Assembly (NCBI GenBank): GCA_030673645.1
Contig: DAOVIO010000111.1
Coordinates: 1-13,612 of the forward strand
From: JAGLSB01 sp023135955
GTDB taxonomy: Bacteria; Bacteroidota; Bacteroidia; Bacteroidales; GCA-2748055
Direction: 5' to 3'
DNA: 13,612 bases
Shown here: piece by piece, positions 1-7,282 of the stretch
How the letters are laid out: every line of letters starts with the position of its first letter
How positions within the stretch are numbered: position 1 is the first letter of the stretch
Notes under the pieces: generated by a model
Database searches by the model: none
Seen by the model: only the letters and a program-made list of their open reading frames with translations
What the model was told of the DNA's origin: nothing
Program-made: the position numbers and the translations under genes

Positions 1-1
1 A

Positions 2-88
2 GGTGGTAGCTTTATCAGTTTGTGTTTTAGTGATTTGATTCAATTTGTCGAATCTGCAGGAAATAAAGTATTTGTTGAAAATTTTTAA
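2..88 (+). CDS. C-terminal fragment of an unidentified protein (cut by left edge)
   Basis: Frame 2 is open from the window edge to a TAA at 86-88 and encodes 28 residues ending SAGNKVFVENF. The other two forward frames hit stops within the first 40 bases. The residue mix (Gly-Gly, Ser, aromatic, Val-Glu) reads like a folded protein's last helix and strand, but 28 open codons in AT-rich DNA can occur by chance. I do not recognise a family. The segment lies upstream of a structured region and in the same direction as lepA. Confidence 0.35.
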   Translation, partial: GGSFISLCFSDLIQFVESAGNKVFVENF

Positions 89-124
89 ACTAAATATTCT
101 TCTCGAAATCAATTAACCTATTAT

Positions 125-246
125 CGCGAGGCCATGGGATTGCGCTCAGACCACGTTCATATTACTTGATGAGGATTTTAATCCTCCAAAGCCACTATAA
201 ACCAGGTATTTGAGCAAGTTGTCATAGACAGACACTTGGCCGTGCG
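125..246 (+). ncRNA. Candidate structured RNA, possibly 6S-like
   Basis: The stretch is richer in G+C than its surroundings and folds by eye into one long rod. The closing helix pairs 125-136 with 235-246: ten pairs including one G-U, plus two mismatches (129/242 and 135/236). Next, 144-148 pairs with 211-215 and 150-152 with 205-207. Then 165-168 pairs with 187-191 with one bulged base. The tip is a perfect hairpin, 171-176 with 181-186. On the 3' side, 220-223 and 227-230 form a small hairpin in the internal loop next to the closing helix. A long rod with an internal bubble and a side hairpin is the general shape of 6S RNA, the RNA polymerase-binding regulator, and Bacteroidota are known to have a short variant (6S-Flavo). 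That identity is inference from shape and length; no conserved sequence was verified. A TTTG at 71-74, 20 bases before TATTCTTC at 95-102, is a weak promoter candidate. The strand is uncertain because a rod folds similarly in both directions. Confidence 0.4.
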
Positions 247-254
247 TCTCAACA

Positions 255-276
255 GTGCACCAGTACACCAATTTTT
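255..276 (+). terminator. Weak terminator-like hairpin with T run
   Basis: Bases 255-259 pair with 264-268 except for one C/A mismatch, leaving a four-base loop, and AATTTTT follows at 270-276. The stem is weak, but it sits just after the candidate structured RNA and before lepA, where a 3' end for that RNA would be expected. It could equally be chance. Confidence 0.25.
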
Positions 277-314
277 CACTCAAATTAACTATCTTTAGGC
301 TCAATTTTCAACAA

Positions 315-2105
<1,791 letters not shown>

Positions 2106-2123
2106 TGCCCGAATAGATTCTTC

Positions 2124-2155
2124 AATAGAGCTAACTGAGAACCAAACTCTATTTT
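2124..2155 (+). terminator. Possible terminator after lepA
   Basis: AATAGAG at 2124-2130 pairs exactly with CTCTATT at 2147-2153 across a 16-base loop, with a short T run at 2152-2155. It lies in the 65-base gap between the convergent stops of lepA and the small membrane protein. The stem is AT-rich and the loop large, so its efficiency is doubtful. It could serve either strand. Confidence 0.35.
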
Positions 2156-2170
2156 ACATAGCCAAAAATC

Positions 2171-2374
2171 TTATTTTCCGCCTTTGATTTTTTTTCTTAG
2201 GTCCTTTCCATCCTTAACTTTCTTTAGAATGACAAGAACAAAGAACACTACCGTTAAGAACATGAAAATATAAGCAATCGTTTTAAATTGCTCGGGGTGA
2301 ACCCAAAAGGCATATACAGAATAGAGGAATAACAGCGCTCCGGAAACACCAAGACCTAAAATTGCTAATTTCAT
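2171..2374 (-). CDS. Small two-helix membrane protein, unknown function
   Basis: Reads as a 67-residue protein starting MKLAILGLGVSG. Two hydrophobic segments are visible, about residues 3-23 and 34-53. They are joined by a short loop with Trp-Val-His-Pro-Glu, and the tail is strongly basic (KKVKDGKDLRKKIKGGK), so both ends probably face the cytoplasm. The frame stays open upstream to 2461 with two earlier ATGs, but residues before the chosen start are not membrane-like or conserved-looking, and starting at 2374 gives a typical helix-first protein. I do not recognise a family. It lies 93 bp downstream of the TonB-C-like gene on the same strand, so cotranscription is possible. Confidence 0.6.
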   Translation of the reverse strand: MKLAILGLGVSGALLFLYSVYAFWVHPEQFKTIAYIFMFLTVVFFVLVILKKVKDGKDLRKKIKGGK

Positions 2375-2467
2375 AAATATATTTAATTTGAAAAGTAAAG
2401 CTATATTTTCATTAGAATATTTCATGGAATTTAAAACTAGAAACCCAGGTATACAACTCAATAAATC

Positions 2468-3346
2468 CTAATCCCAGATCAACATTCCGCCACTTAATTC
2501 AATATTATCAAAACCTTCAGTATGATGGGCAAAGTTAAAAGGAATCTTCATAAAATATCTAACAATCTCACCATTTAATTCAGCAGGAATCCAATTCCCT
2601 TCCAAACTCTCTATTAGTTCAATCAAAAAATTACTTAGTCCTGCCGATTTACCACTAACCCGCCGTACGCCTTGAATAGAACCATCCTCCATCACTACCC
2701 AGGCTAGAACAATTTTATCATTATATTGTCCTAAATCAATCTTTGCATCCTGTATGCTTTTGAGAATATAATACTTGAAATGCTCCTGTCCTAATGAATA
2801 TTCAGGAGTTTCATCAACAGAATAGAATATATTGTCTATATACTTTGACCCATCATTATTCCAGTTCTCATTACTAATCAACTGATTATTTTCATAAATA
2901 GAAACAGATTTAAGCTGTCTGTTGGGAAAATATACTTTTAATGTATCTTCTAAAACCAGCGGAATGAGACTAGTCGTTGACCCACTGCGAATTAATTTAT
3001 CATCATAATATTCCTTAAAATGAATAATATCTCCATCTGTCTTTTCAAATTCGCGTATTATCTTTTTTGAAAATATTCCTTCGTTCTTATTGGATATTTT
3101 ATGATGTGTTTCATCAATGCTTTTTATACAACTATTAGCTTCTTCTTTCCATATATTGTCATGAAGAACAAGTCGCTTTATATTAACTTTTTTCTCTGAT
3201 TTTCTTGTGAGCTTTTTCTGCATTTTAGCCTGGGCAAAACTTTCTTCATATCTCCCATTGCTGGAGTAATAATAGGTGGTGTCCTGAGCCAGAATTCCAA
3301 TAAGGTAAAATATTGACAGAAAAAGGAGGCTAAAGAATCGTTTCAC
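2468..3346 (-). CDS. Secreted protein with TonB C-terminal-like domain
   Basis: Encodes 292 residues. It begins with a GTG codon: a stop lies five codons upstream and no ATG occurs before the hydrophobic leader. Residues 1-20 (KRFFSLLFLSIFYLIGILA) form a signal peptide with probable cleavage before Gln21. Residues 137-170 resemble the repeats seen in YwqK/MORN-type proteins (VYFPNRQLKS, YENNQL, ENWNNDG). Residues 181-272 match the fold pattern of the TonB C-terminal domain: a Val-rich strand, then MEDGSIQGVRRVSG, then the hallmark NWIPAELNGEIV and a final IPFNF strand. True TonB keeps an uncleaved membrane anchor and a proline-rich spanner to contact ExbB/ExbD. Here the spanner is missing, so an energy-transducing role is doubtful; the domain may bind another envelope protein. 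Bacteroidota encode many such stand-alone proteins. The substrate or partner is unknown. Confidence 0.7.
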   Translation of the reverse strand: MKRFFSLLFLSIFYLIGILAQDTTYYYSSNGRYEESFAQAKMQKKLTRKSEKKVNIKRLVLHDNIWKEEANSCIKSIDETHHKISNKNEGIFSKKIIREFEKTDGDIIHFKEYYDDKLIRSGSTTSLIPLVLEDTLKVYFPNRQLKSVSIYENNQLISNENWNNDGSKYIDNIFYSVDETPEYSLGQEHFKYYILKSIQDAKIDLGQYNDKIVLAWVVMEDGSIQGVRRVSGKSAGLSNFLIELIESLEGNWIPAELNGEIVRYFMKIPFNFAHHTEGFDNIELSGGMLIWD

Positions 3347-3382
3347 TTGAATCTGTTTTAATTAATCATCCTGAACAATATA

Positions 3383-3419
3383 GCTGGTACTTCATGCCAA
3401 GGTGTACCGGCCACATGAA
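3383..3419. repeat. Overlapping inverted repeats in intergenic gap
   Basis: Bases 3383-3390 (GCTGGTAC) pair with 3404-3411 (GTACCGGC) over a 13-base loop, with one G-T pair. TTCATG at 3391-3396 is also the inverse of CATGAA at 3414-3419, giving a mutually exclusive second stem. It sits in the 214-bp gap upstream of the TonB-C-like gene, where nothing else is apparent. It could be a palindromic protein-binding site, an mRNA leader structure or a decayed repeat. Confidence 0.35.
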
Positions 3420-3560
3420 ATCCTATTTATTGTATGTTGCTGTTCTTTCTTGTTTTAATAAATGTTTTCAAGCAATGCCAATGATTATTGACTGTTTAAA
3501 CAATATGAGCCAGACAGAAAGTTTCTTAATATTTTCTTAAATATTATGTTTTGAGCAAAT

Positions 3561-3746
3561 CTAATAATCAAATTTAATAAATTTAGTTCTAAAGATTTCA
3601 TTTTCACAATTAATAGTTAAAAAATAGAAACCATTCGCTAAATCTGTGACATCAATTTGAGAACTTAAAATATTGCCATTATTGACTAATCTGCCATTTT
3701 GGTCTAAAATTGAATAAAATGAATTATAAGGAAATATCCAAATCAA
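3561..3746 (-). pseudogene. Remnant of a type IX secretion C-terminal sorting domain
   Basis: The 61 codons end with a run typical of the type IX secretion (Por) sorting domain: an SILDQNGRLVNNG strand-turn, then QIDVTDLANGFYFLTI, then a charged strand ending KFIKFDY. This tail normally closes a large secreted protein and is cut off after outer-membrane transport. Here there is no cargo: the first possible start is TTG directly after an in-frame TGA at 3747-3749. The same frame continues upstream through a second TGA at 3768-3770 to an ATG at 3837-3839 followed by a hydrophobic leader-like stretch of 23 residues. This pattern fits a gene that lost its middle and gained stops, or a tail left by a rearrangement. 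The upstream ATG overlaps the last codons of rprY in another frame. Reading it as a live 61-residue protein is unlikely because it would have no signal peptide. Confidence 0.65.
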
Positions 3747-3828
3747 TCAAAAAATAACCATAGAAATTCATGAAATAATAACAGATTGTGAAAGATAAAT
3801 GAGAATAAGATTTTTAAAGAATATGATA

Positions 3829-4533
3829 TTAAGCTTCATTATCAACCACAAGCTTATATCCCTTCCCATGTACATTAATAATTTGAACTTTAGGATCTTC
3901 ACGCAGATATTTTCTTAGCTTGGTGATATAAACATCCATGCTTCTGGCATTAAAATAGTTATCATCGATCCAAATAGCTTTAAGAGCAAAGTTTCTTTCC
4001 AAAACACGATTCATATTGATACAAAGAAGTTTCAGTAAATCCGTTTCCTTAGTAGTAAGCTTTTGATTGAAATCTCCACTAATCAGTGTTTGCTTTTGAG
4101 TGTCAAATTTATAAGCTCCAATTTCAAATAAATTATCCTTTGCTTCTGAACCTCCCTTAATTCTCCTCATAATAGCCTCAATCCGGAAAATAAGTTCCTC
4201 CATGCTAAACGGTTTTGTTATGTAGTCATCTGCTCCAATGCCAAAACCTTCCAAAACATCTTCTTTCATCGATTTTGCAGTAAGAAAGACAATTGGGATA
4301 TCTTTATCCAACATTCTAATCTCGGCAGCAAGGGTAAAACCGTCTTTCACGGGCATCATTACATCAAGTATGCAGATATCATAATGATTTCTCTCAAAAG
4401 CCTTAAAAGCTTTTTCTCCATTACTCATCCAATCTGTCTCATAATTTTTTGCAAAAAGATACTCTTGCAGTAAAGAACCTAGGTTCTCGTCGTCTTCAGC
4501 AAGTAATATTCTGGTTTTTATATTTTTCTCCAT
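3829..4533 (-). CDS. rprY: Response regulator, OmpR/PhoB family (RprY-like)
   Basis: Encodes 234 residues. The receiver domain covers about 1-125, with the acidic pair Asp14-Asp15, phospho-acceptor Asp57 (CILDVMMP), Thr85 and Lys107 (TKPF). A winged-helix DNA-binding domain covers about 135-234, including NYFNARSMDVYITKLRKYL and the closing IINVHGKGYKL hairpin. These strings are very close to what I remember of RprY from Bacteroides and Porphyromonas, a regulator linked to envelope, oxidative and sodium stress; the match is from memory. It lies 82 bp after rprX on the same strand, the kinase-then-regulator order expected of an operon. The ATG is the only sensible start. Its targets are not known from this window; the divergent gene at 6324 is a candidate by position. 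Confidence 0.9.
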   Translation of the reverse strand: MEKNIKTRILLAEDDENLGSLLQEYLFAKNYETDWMSNGEKAFKAFERNHYDICILDVMMPVKDGFTLAAEIRMLDKDIPIVFLTAKSMKEDVLEGFGIGADDYITKPFSMEELIFRIEAIMRRIKGGSEAKDNLFEIGAYKFDTQKQTLISGDFNQKLTTKETDLLKLLCINMNRVLERNFALKAIWIDDNYFNARSMDVYITKLRKYLREDPKVQIINVHGKGYKLVVDNEA

Positions 4534-4615
4534 TACTATAAAATTTTTAACCGGACAACATTGAAAATTTTTATTATTAAGAACCCTGTCTGACTAATCC
4601 GATTACAAACTAGCA

Positions 4616-6202
4616 CTAACTTTCAACCGGTAAATATATATCAAACACCGTACCTTTATTTACACTACTATGTAGTTGGATGCTTCCGTTATGAATTTCA
4701 ACTACTTTCTTAACATAACTCAAACCCAGACCAAATCCTTTGACATTATGAACATTACCCGTAGGAACCCGATAAAATTTCTCAAAAATTCTTTTTTGAT
4801 TTTCCTTACTAATACCAATACCATTATCTATAACTGAAATGATGATTCTATCCTTATTATTTCTTGTTATAATTTTAATTTCAGGTCGGACATTACAGTA
4901 TTTCATAGCATTATCGAGTAAATTTGAAATGACATTTGTAAAATGTACTTCATCTACCTTAACCATTGATCTTTCGGCTTCCGGAGTCCAAACAATAGTT
5001 CCTCCTCTCTTTTTAACCTGGAGTTCAAAATTTTTAAGTGCCGGAGATATCAGGTCATGTATATCTATAGTTCTTAGTTTTAATTTTATTTTTGTTTGAT
5101 CGAATACCGCCATTTGCAACACTTTCTCAACCTGAACACCAAGACGTTTGCTTTCGGTATCAATAATTTTTGAGATATGATCGTAATTTTTATTTCCTGC
5201 AGGAATAGTTTCATCATTTAACATTTGGGATGCCAGAGAAATTGTTGAAATTGGCGTTTTTAGCTCATGGGTCATATTATTTACAAAATCACTTTTAATC
5301 TCAGAGAGTCGCTTTTGCCGAAAAATTATCCATAGAGTAAATATGAAAATTGCTATGATAATAAAAGTTAATCCAACTGATGTCAATCCCATATAACCAA
5401 TCGATTTGATAAGGAAATTTCTCTGTCCCGGAAAATATACCCTGAGGAAATTACCCTGATTCCATATATCTTCAGGGAATAAGGGAACAGAAAAAAGCTT
5501 AGAATTATTTTCCGGATTGAAATTCTCTGACGAAAAAACTGCTTTCTTGTTCTTATTTAAAACTACATATTCGTATTCAAGATTTAAACCTAATCCAGCC
5601 ATTTGAGCTTGAATGAGATTCTGAAGATCATAGTTCGACAACCTTTCTTCGATACTCAGATGAGGTTTCATCATCTTTGTGACCACCTTATTAATAAGCG
5701 TCTTTTTCGATTCTATTTTTTTTCTTACAAGATCAGGATCAGGGAGCTTAATTACTTCACTGGGCTTTTCAATCCAAAATGTGTCTTTTACATCATCATG
5801 AATCATAATTGTAAAAAGACTATCATCTGTAAGATTTATTTCTACAGTACTTTCAACAGAATTGCCATCAGGATCAATTGTTAGCAGCTCATTATAACCT
5901 TGATAAATGAATTGTCTCTTACCGTGAAAATTTTGCTCAGACTCAATTCTAAGATTCATACTATAACTTGCATTACTACTATCAAACATAATTTCTGGTG
6001 AAAAATGATCATAGATCATATAAGTTGCTTCTTGTTTATCAATTAAGTAGCTAACATTATAGAGTGCGCGATTAACAAGCTGACTAAATTGCATCTCTTT
6101 TATTTCTACTGCATTCCTAATCCAGTATGACTGAACTACAATAAGCCCTGTCATTATTATTGCCATAAAAACGGCTAATATCCAAAGAAATTTTCTGCTC
6201 AT
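4616..6202 (-). CDS. rprX: Sensor histidine kinase (RprX-like)
   Basis: Encodes 528 residues from the ATG at 6202. Domains in order: membrane helix at about 5-28; an extracytoplasmic sensor of roughly 235 residues with no recognised fold; a second membrane helix at about 267-294; then HisKA with the phospho-accepting His312 in NMTHELKTPIS. The ATPase domain follows, with N box NLLDNAMKY (about 427-435), G1 DNGIG (459-463) and G2 KGFGLG (488-493). It should autophosphorylate in response to an envelope signal and pass phosphate to Asp57 of the regulator encoded 82 bp downstream. The frame stays open to an ATG at 6253, but those 17 extra residues precede a normal positive-then-hydrophobic start (MSRKFLWIL). 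A perfect TAnnTTTG box at 6210-6217 also lies inside them, so 6202 is preferred. The kinase/regulator order and sequence resemble rprX-rprY of Bacteroides. Confidence 0.88.
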   Translation of the reverse strand: MSRKFLWILAVFMAIIMTGLIVVQSYWIRNAVEIKEMQFSQLVNRALYNVSYLIDKQEATYMIYDHFSPEIMFDSSNASYSMNLRIESEQNFHGKRQFIYQGYNELLTIDPDGNSVESTVEINLTDDSLFTIMIHDDVKDTFWIEKPSEVIKLPDPDLVRKKIESKKTLINKVVTKMMKPHLSIEERLSNYDLQNLIQAQMAGLGLNLEYEYVVLNKNKKAVFSSENFNPENNSKLFSVPLFPEDIWNQGNFLRVYFPGQRNFLIKSIGYMGLTSVGLTFIIIAIFIFTLWIIFRQKRLSEIKSDFVNNMTHELKTPISTISLASQMLNDETIPAGNKNYDHISKIIDTESKRLGVQVEKVLQMAVFDQTKIKLKLRTIDIHDLISPALKNFELQVKKRGGTIVWTPEAERSMVKVDEVHFTNVISNLLDNAMKYCNVRPEIKIITRNNKDRIIISVIDNGIGISKENQKRIFEKFYRVPTGNVHNVKGFGLGLSYVKKVVEIHNGSIQLHSSVNKGTVFDIYLPVES

Positions 6203-6209
6203 ATCAGTA

Positions 6210-6217
6210 CAAATATA
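6210..6217 (-). promoter_or_regulatory. Putative -7 promoter box of rprX
   Basis: Read on the minus strand the bases are TATATTTG, a full match to the Bacteroidota -7 consensus TAnnTTTG. TTTA at 6236-6239, 18 bases further upstream, is one base off the -33 TTTG box. The predicted transcription start falls at about 6203, immediately before the ATG at 6202, so the mRNA would be leaderless or nearly so. The motif is short and can occur by chance. Confidence 0.4.
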
Positions 6218-6293
6218 ATACGCTATTACCCGTAATAAAGAAAGGTTTAACAATCTTTAACATTCATTAAATTAACTTAATAAAATAAGGCCG

Positions 6294-6301
6294 TAGTTTT
6301 G
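6294..6301 (+). promoter_or_regulatory. Putative -7 promoter box of the Met/His-rich protein gene
   Basis: TAGTTTTG matches TAnnTTTG exactly and sits 22 bases before the ATG at 6324, giving a leader of roughly 15 nt. No TTTG is found 19-21 bases upstream, where AT-rich sequence (6262-6288) lies instead. This could mean dependence on an activator, with the divergent RprY-like regulator an obvious candidate by position only. Confidence 0.45.
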
Positions 6302-6323
6302 TTACATACCAAAATCAAAAATT

Positions 6324-7124
6324 ATGAAAACATTTGTACTATTTACACTTGGATTATTTGCATTTTTCTCGTTAAATGCTCAGGACGAAAAAAAATCTGA
6401 AATTCGTGTAACTATCGAAAAAGATGGAAAGGTAGTTAAAGACACTTTATATTTGGTGGAAGAAGGAAGAAGTATTGATCATGCTTCTAAAATTCTTGAT
6501 TTGACTTTTGGAGAGCATAAAAGTGGGAAAAAACACAAGGTTTTGACTTTTATCTCTGATGATGGAGAATTACACGAAATGCACTCGGGAGATGTTGATA
6601 TGAAAAAAATGCACAAAATGCATTTAGAATGTGGTGAGATGGGTGAAGAACACGAAATGATTATGAAAATGATTCATGAAGATGATGATGATATGCAAGT
6701 ATTTGTAACCAAAGAGGAAGGTGAAGATGGGGAAACAAAAGTTATTGTCAAAAAAATCAAAATAGACAAAGATGGGGGCCATTCCTTCATAAAAAAAGAT
6801 GAAAATGTTATTATTATGAAAGCCGGGGAAGACGGGGAATTAGAACATATACATCATAGTGGTGAAAAGCCGGTATGGATCGAAGAGAATGGTGCAAAAG
6901 TTTTAATAATCGATTCTAAAGATGGAAAACAGAAAAAAATAAAGATAGTAACTGACTCAGATTCAGACAAGAAGTTTACAACTGAAGATGGGAATACAAT
7001 TATCATTCATACAACTAAGGATTGTGATAATGAAAAAGAAGTAAAGGTTGAAGTAATTGTAGAAGATGAGGAGGGCAAGGTTGAAGGTGAGAAAACAAAA
7101 GTTAAAAAGACAAGAAAAAAATAG
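6324..7124 (+). CDS. Secreted acidic Met/His-rich protein, possible metal binder
   Basis: Encodes 266 residues. Residues 1-19 are a signal peptide with probable cleavage in LNA|QDEKK, so the product is periplasmic or exported; there is no lipobox Cys and no sorting tail. The mature protein is highly charged, with many Asp, Glu and Lys. Within residues 81-124, nine Met and six His occur in 44 positions (such as HEMHSGDVDMKKMHKMH and HEMIMKMIHEDDDDM), along with Cys103. A second Cys is at 233. Related units occur at about 78-90 (DDGELHEMHSGD) and 169-181 (EDGELEHIHHSGE), and beta-strand-like VIVKKIKI and VLIID segments with DG turns recur. I do not recognise a family. Met/His/acidic clusters can bind copper, silver or other cations, but that is inference. 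It is divergent from rprX with 121 bp between starts, so co-regulation by the two-component system is plausible. Codon use looks like its neighbours. Confidence 0.8.
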   Translation: MKTFVLFTLGLFAFFSLNAQDEKKSEIRVTIEKDGKVVKDTLYLVEEGRSIDHASKILDLTFGEHKSGKKHKVLTFISDDGELHEMHSGDVDMKKMHKMHLECGEMGEEHEMIMKMIHEDDDDMQVFVTKEEGEDGETKVIVKKIKIDKDGGHSFIKKDENVIIMKAGEDGELEHIHHSGEKPVWIEENGAKVLIIDSKDGKQKKIKIVTDSDSDKKFTTEDGNTIIIHTTKDCDNEKEVKVEVIVEDEEGKVEGEKTKVKKTRKK

Positions 7125-7145
7125 ATTCAGAAAAACTATCTGAAT
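7125..7145 (+). other. Small hairpin directly after the stop codon
   Basis: ATTCAG at 7125-7130 pairs with CTGAAT at 7140-7145 over a nine-base loop, starting at the base after the TAG. It lacks a T run. It may protect the mRNA 3' end upstream of the stronger terminator at 7212-7248. Confidence 0.3.
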
Positions 7146-7211
7146 AATAATATTACAGCCAAAAGCTAGTAATCTTTTCATAGACCAGCAATTAAGGGTT
7201 AGTCACCCCAG

Positions 7212-7248
7212 GGACGGCAGTTTACAGCAATTGCCGTCCTTTTTATTT
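7212..7248 (+). terminator. Strong intrinsic terminator
   Basis: GGACGGCA at 7212-7219 pairs perfectly with TGCCGTCC at 7232-7239. Extending through one G-T and two T-A pairs leaves a six-base loop. A T-rich run (TTTTTATTTT) starts at 7240. It ends the Met/His-rich protein transcript 87 bases after its stop and insulates the J-domain gene, whose start is 35 bases further on. The T run is only on this side, so it acts on the plus strand. Confidence 0.92.
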
Positions 7249-7282
7249 TGTATGATTCAAAGAAATGAATTAGCTTGCATTT

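Noticed and set aside
255..314. Longer lepA start adding 20 residues
   Set aside because: The extra residues are unlike LepA N termini, overlap a hairpin with a T run, and the ATG at 315 gives the conserved family start.
2106..2170. Small RNA gene between lepA and the membrane protein
   Set aside because: Only one weak inverted repeat is present, better read as a terminator; no promoter was seen.
3747..3770. TGA recoded as Trp, making the sorting-domain remnant one continuous gene
   Set aside because: purN in this window ends properly at TGA, and no other gene needs TGA read-through; decay of a cargo gene is simpler.
4839..5884. Forward reading frames opposite rprX (86 and 93 codons)
   Set aside because: They are antisense to intact kinase domains and show hydrophobic, low-complexity translations typical of shadow frames.
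6203..6253. Longer rprX start adding 17 residues
   Set aside because: The extension does not improve the membrane leader and contains an exact promoter-like TAnnTTTG box, so it is more likely non-coding.
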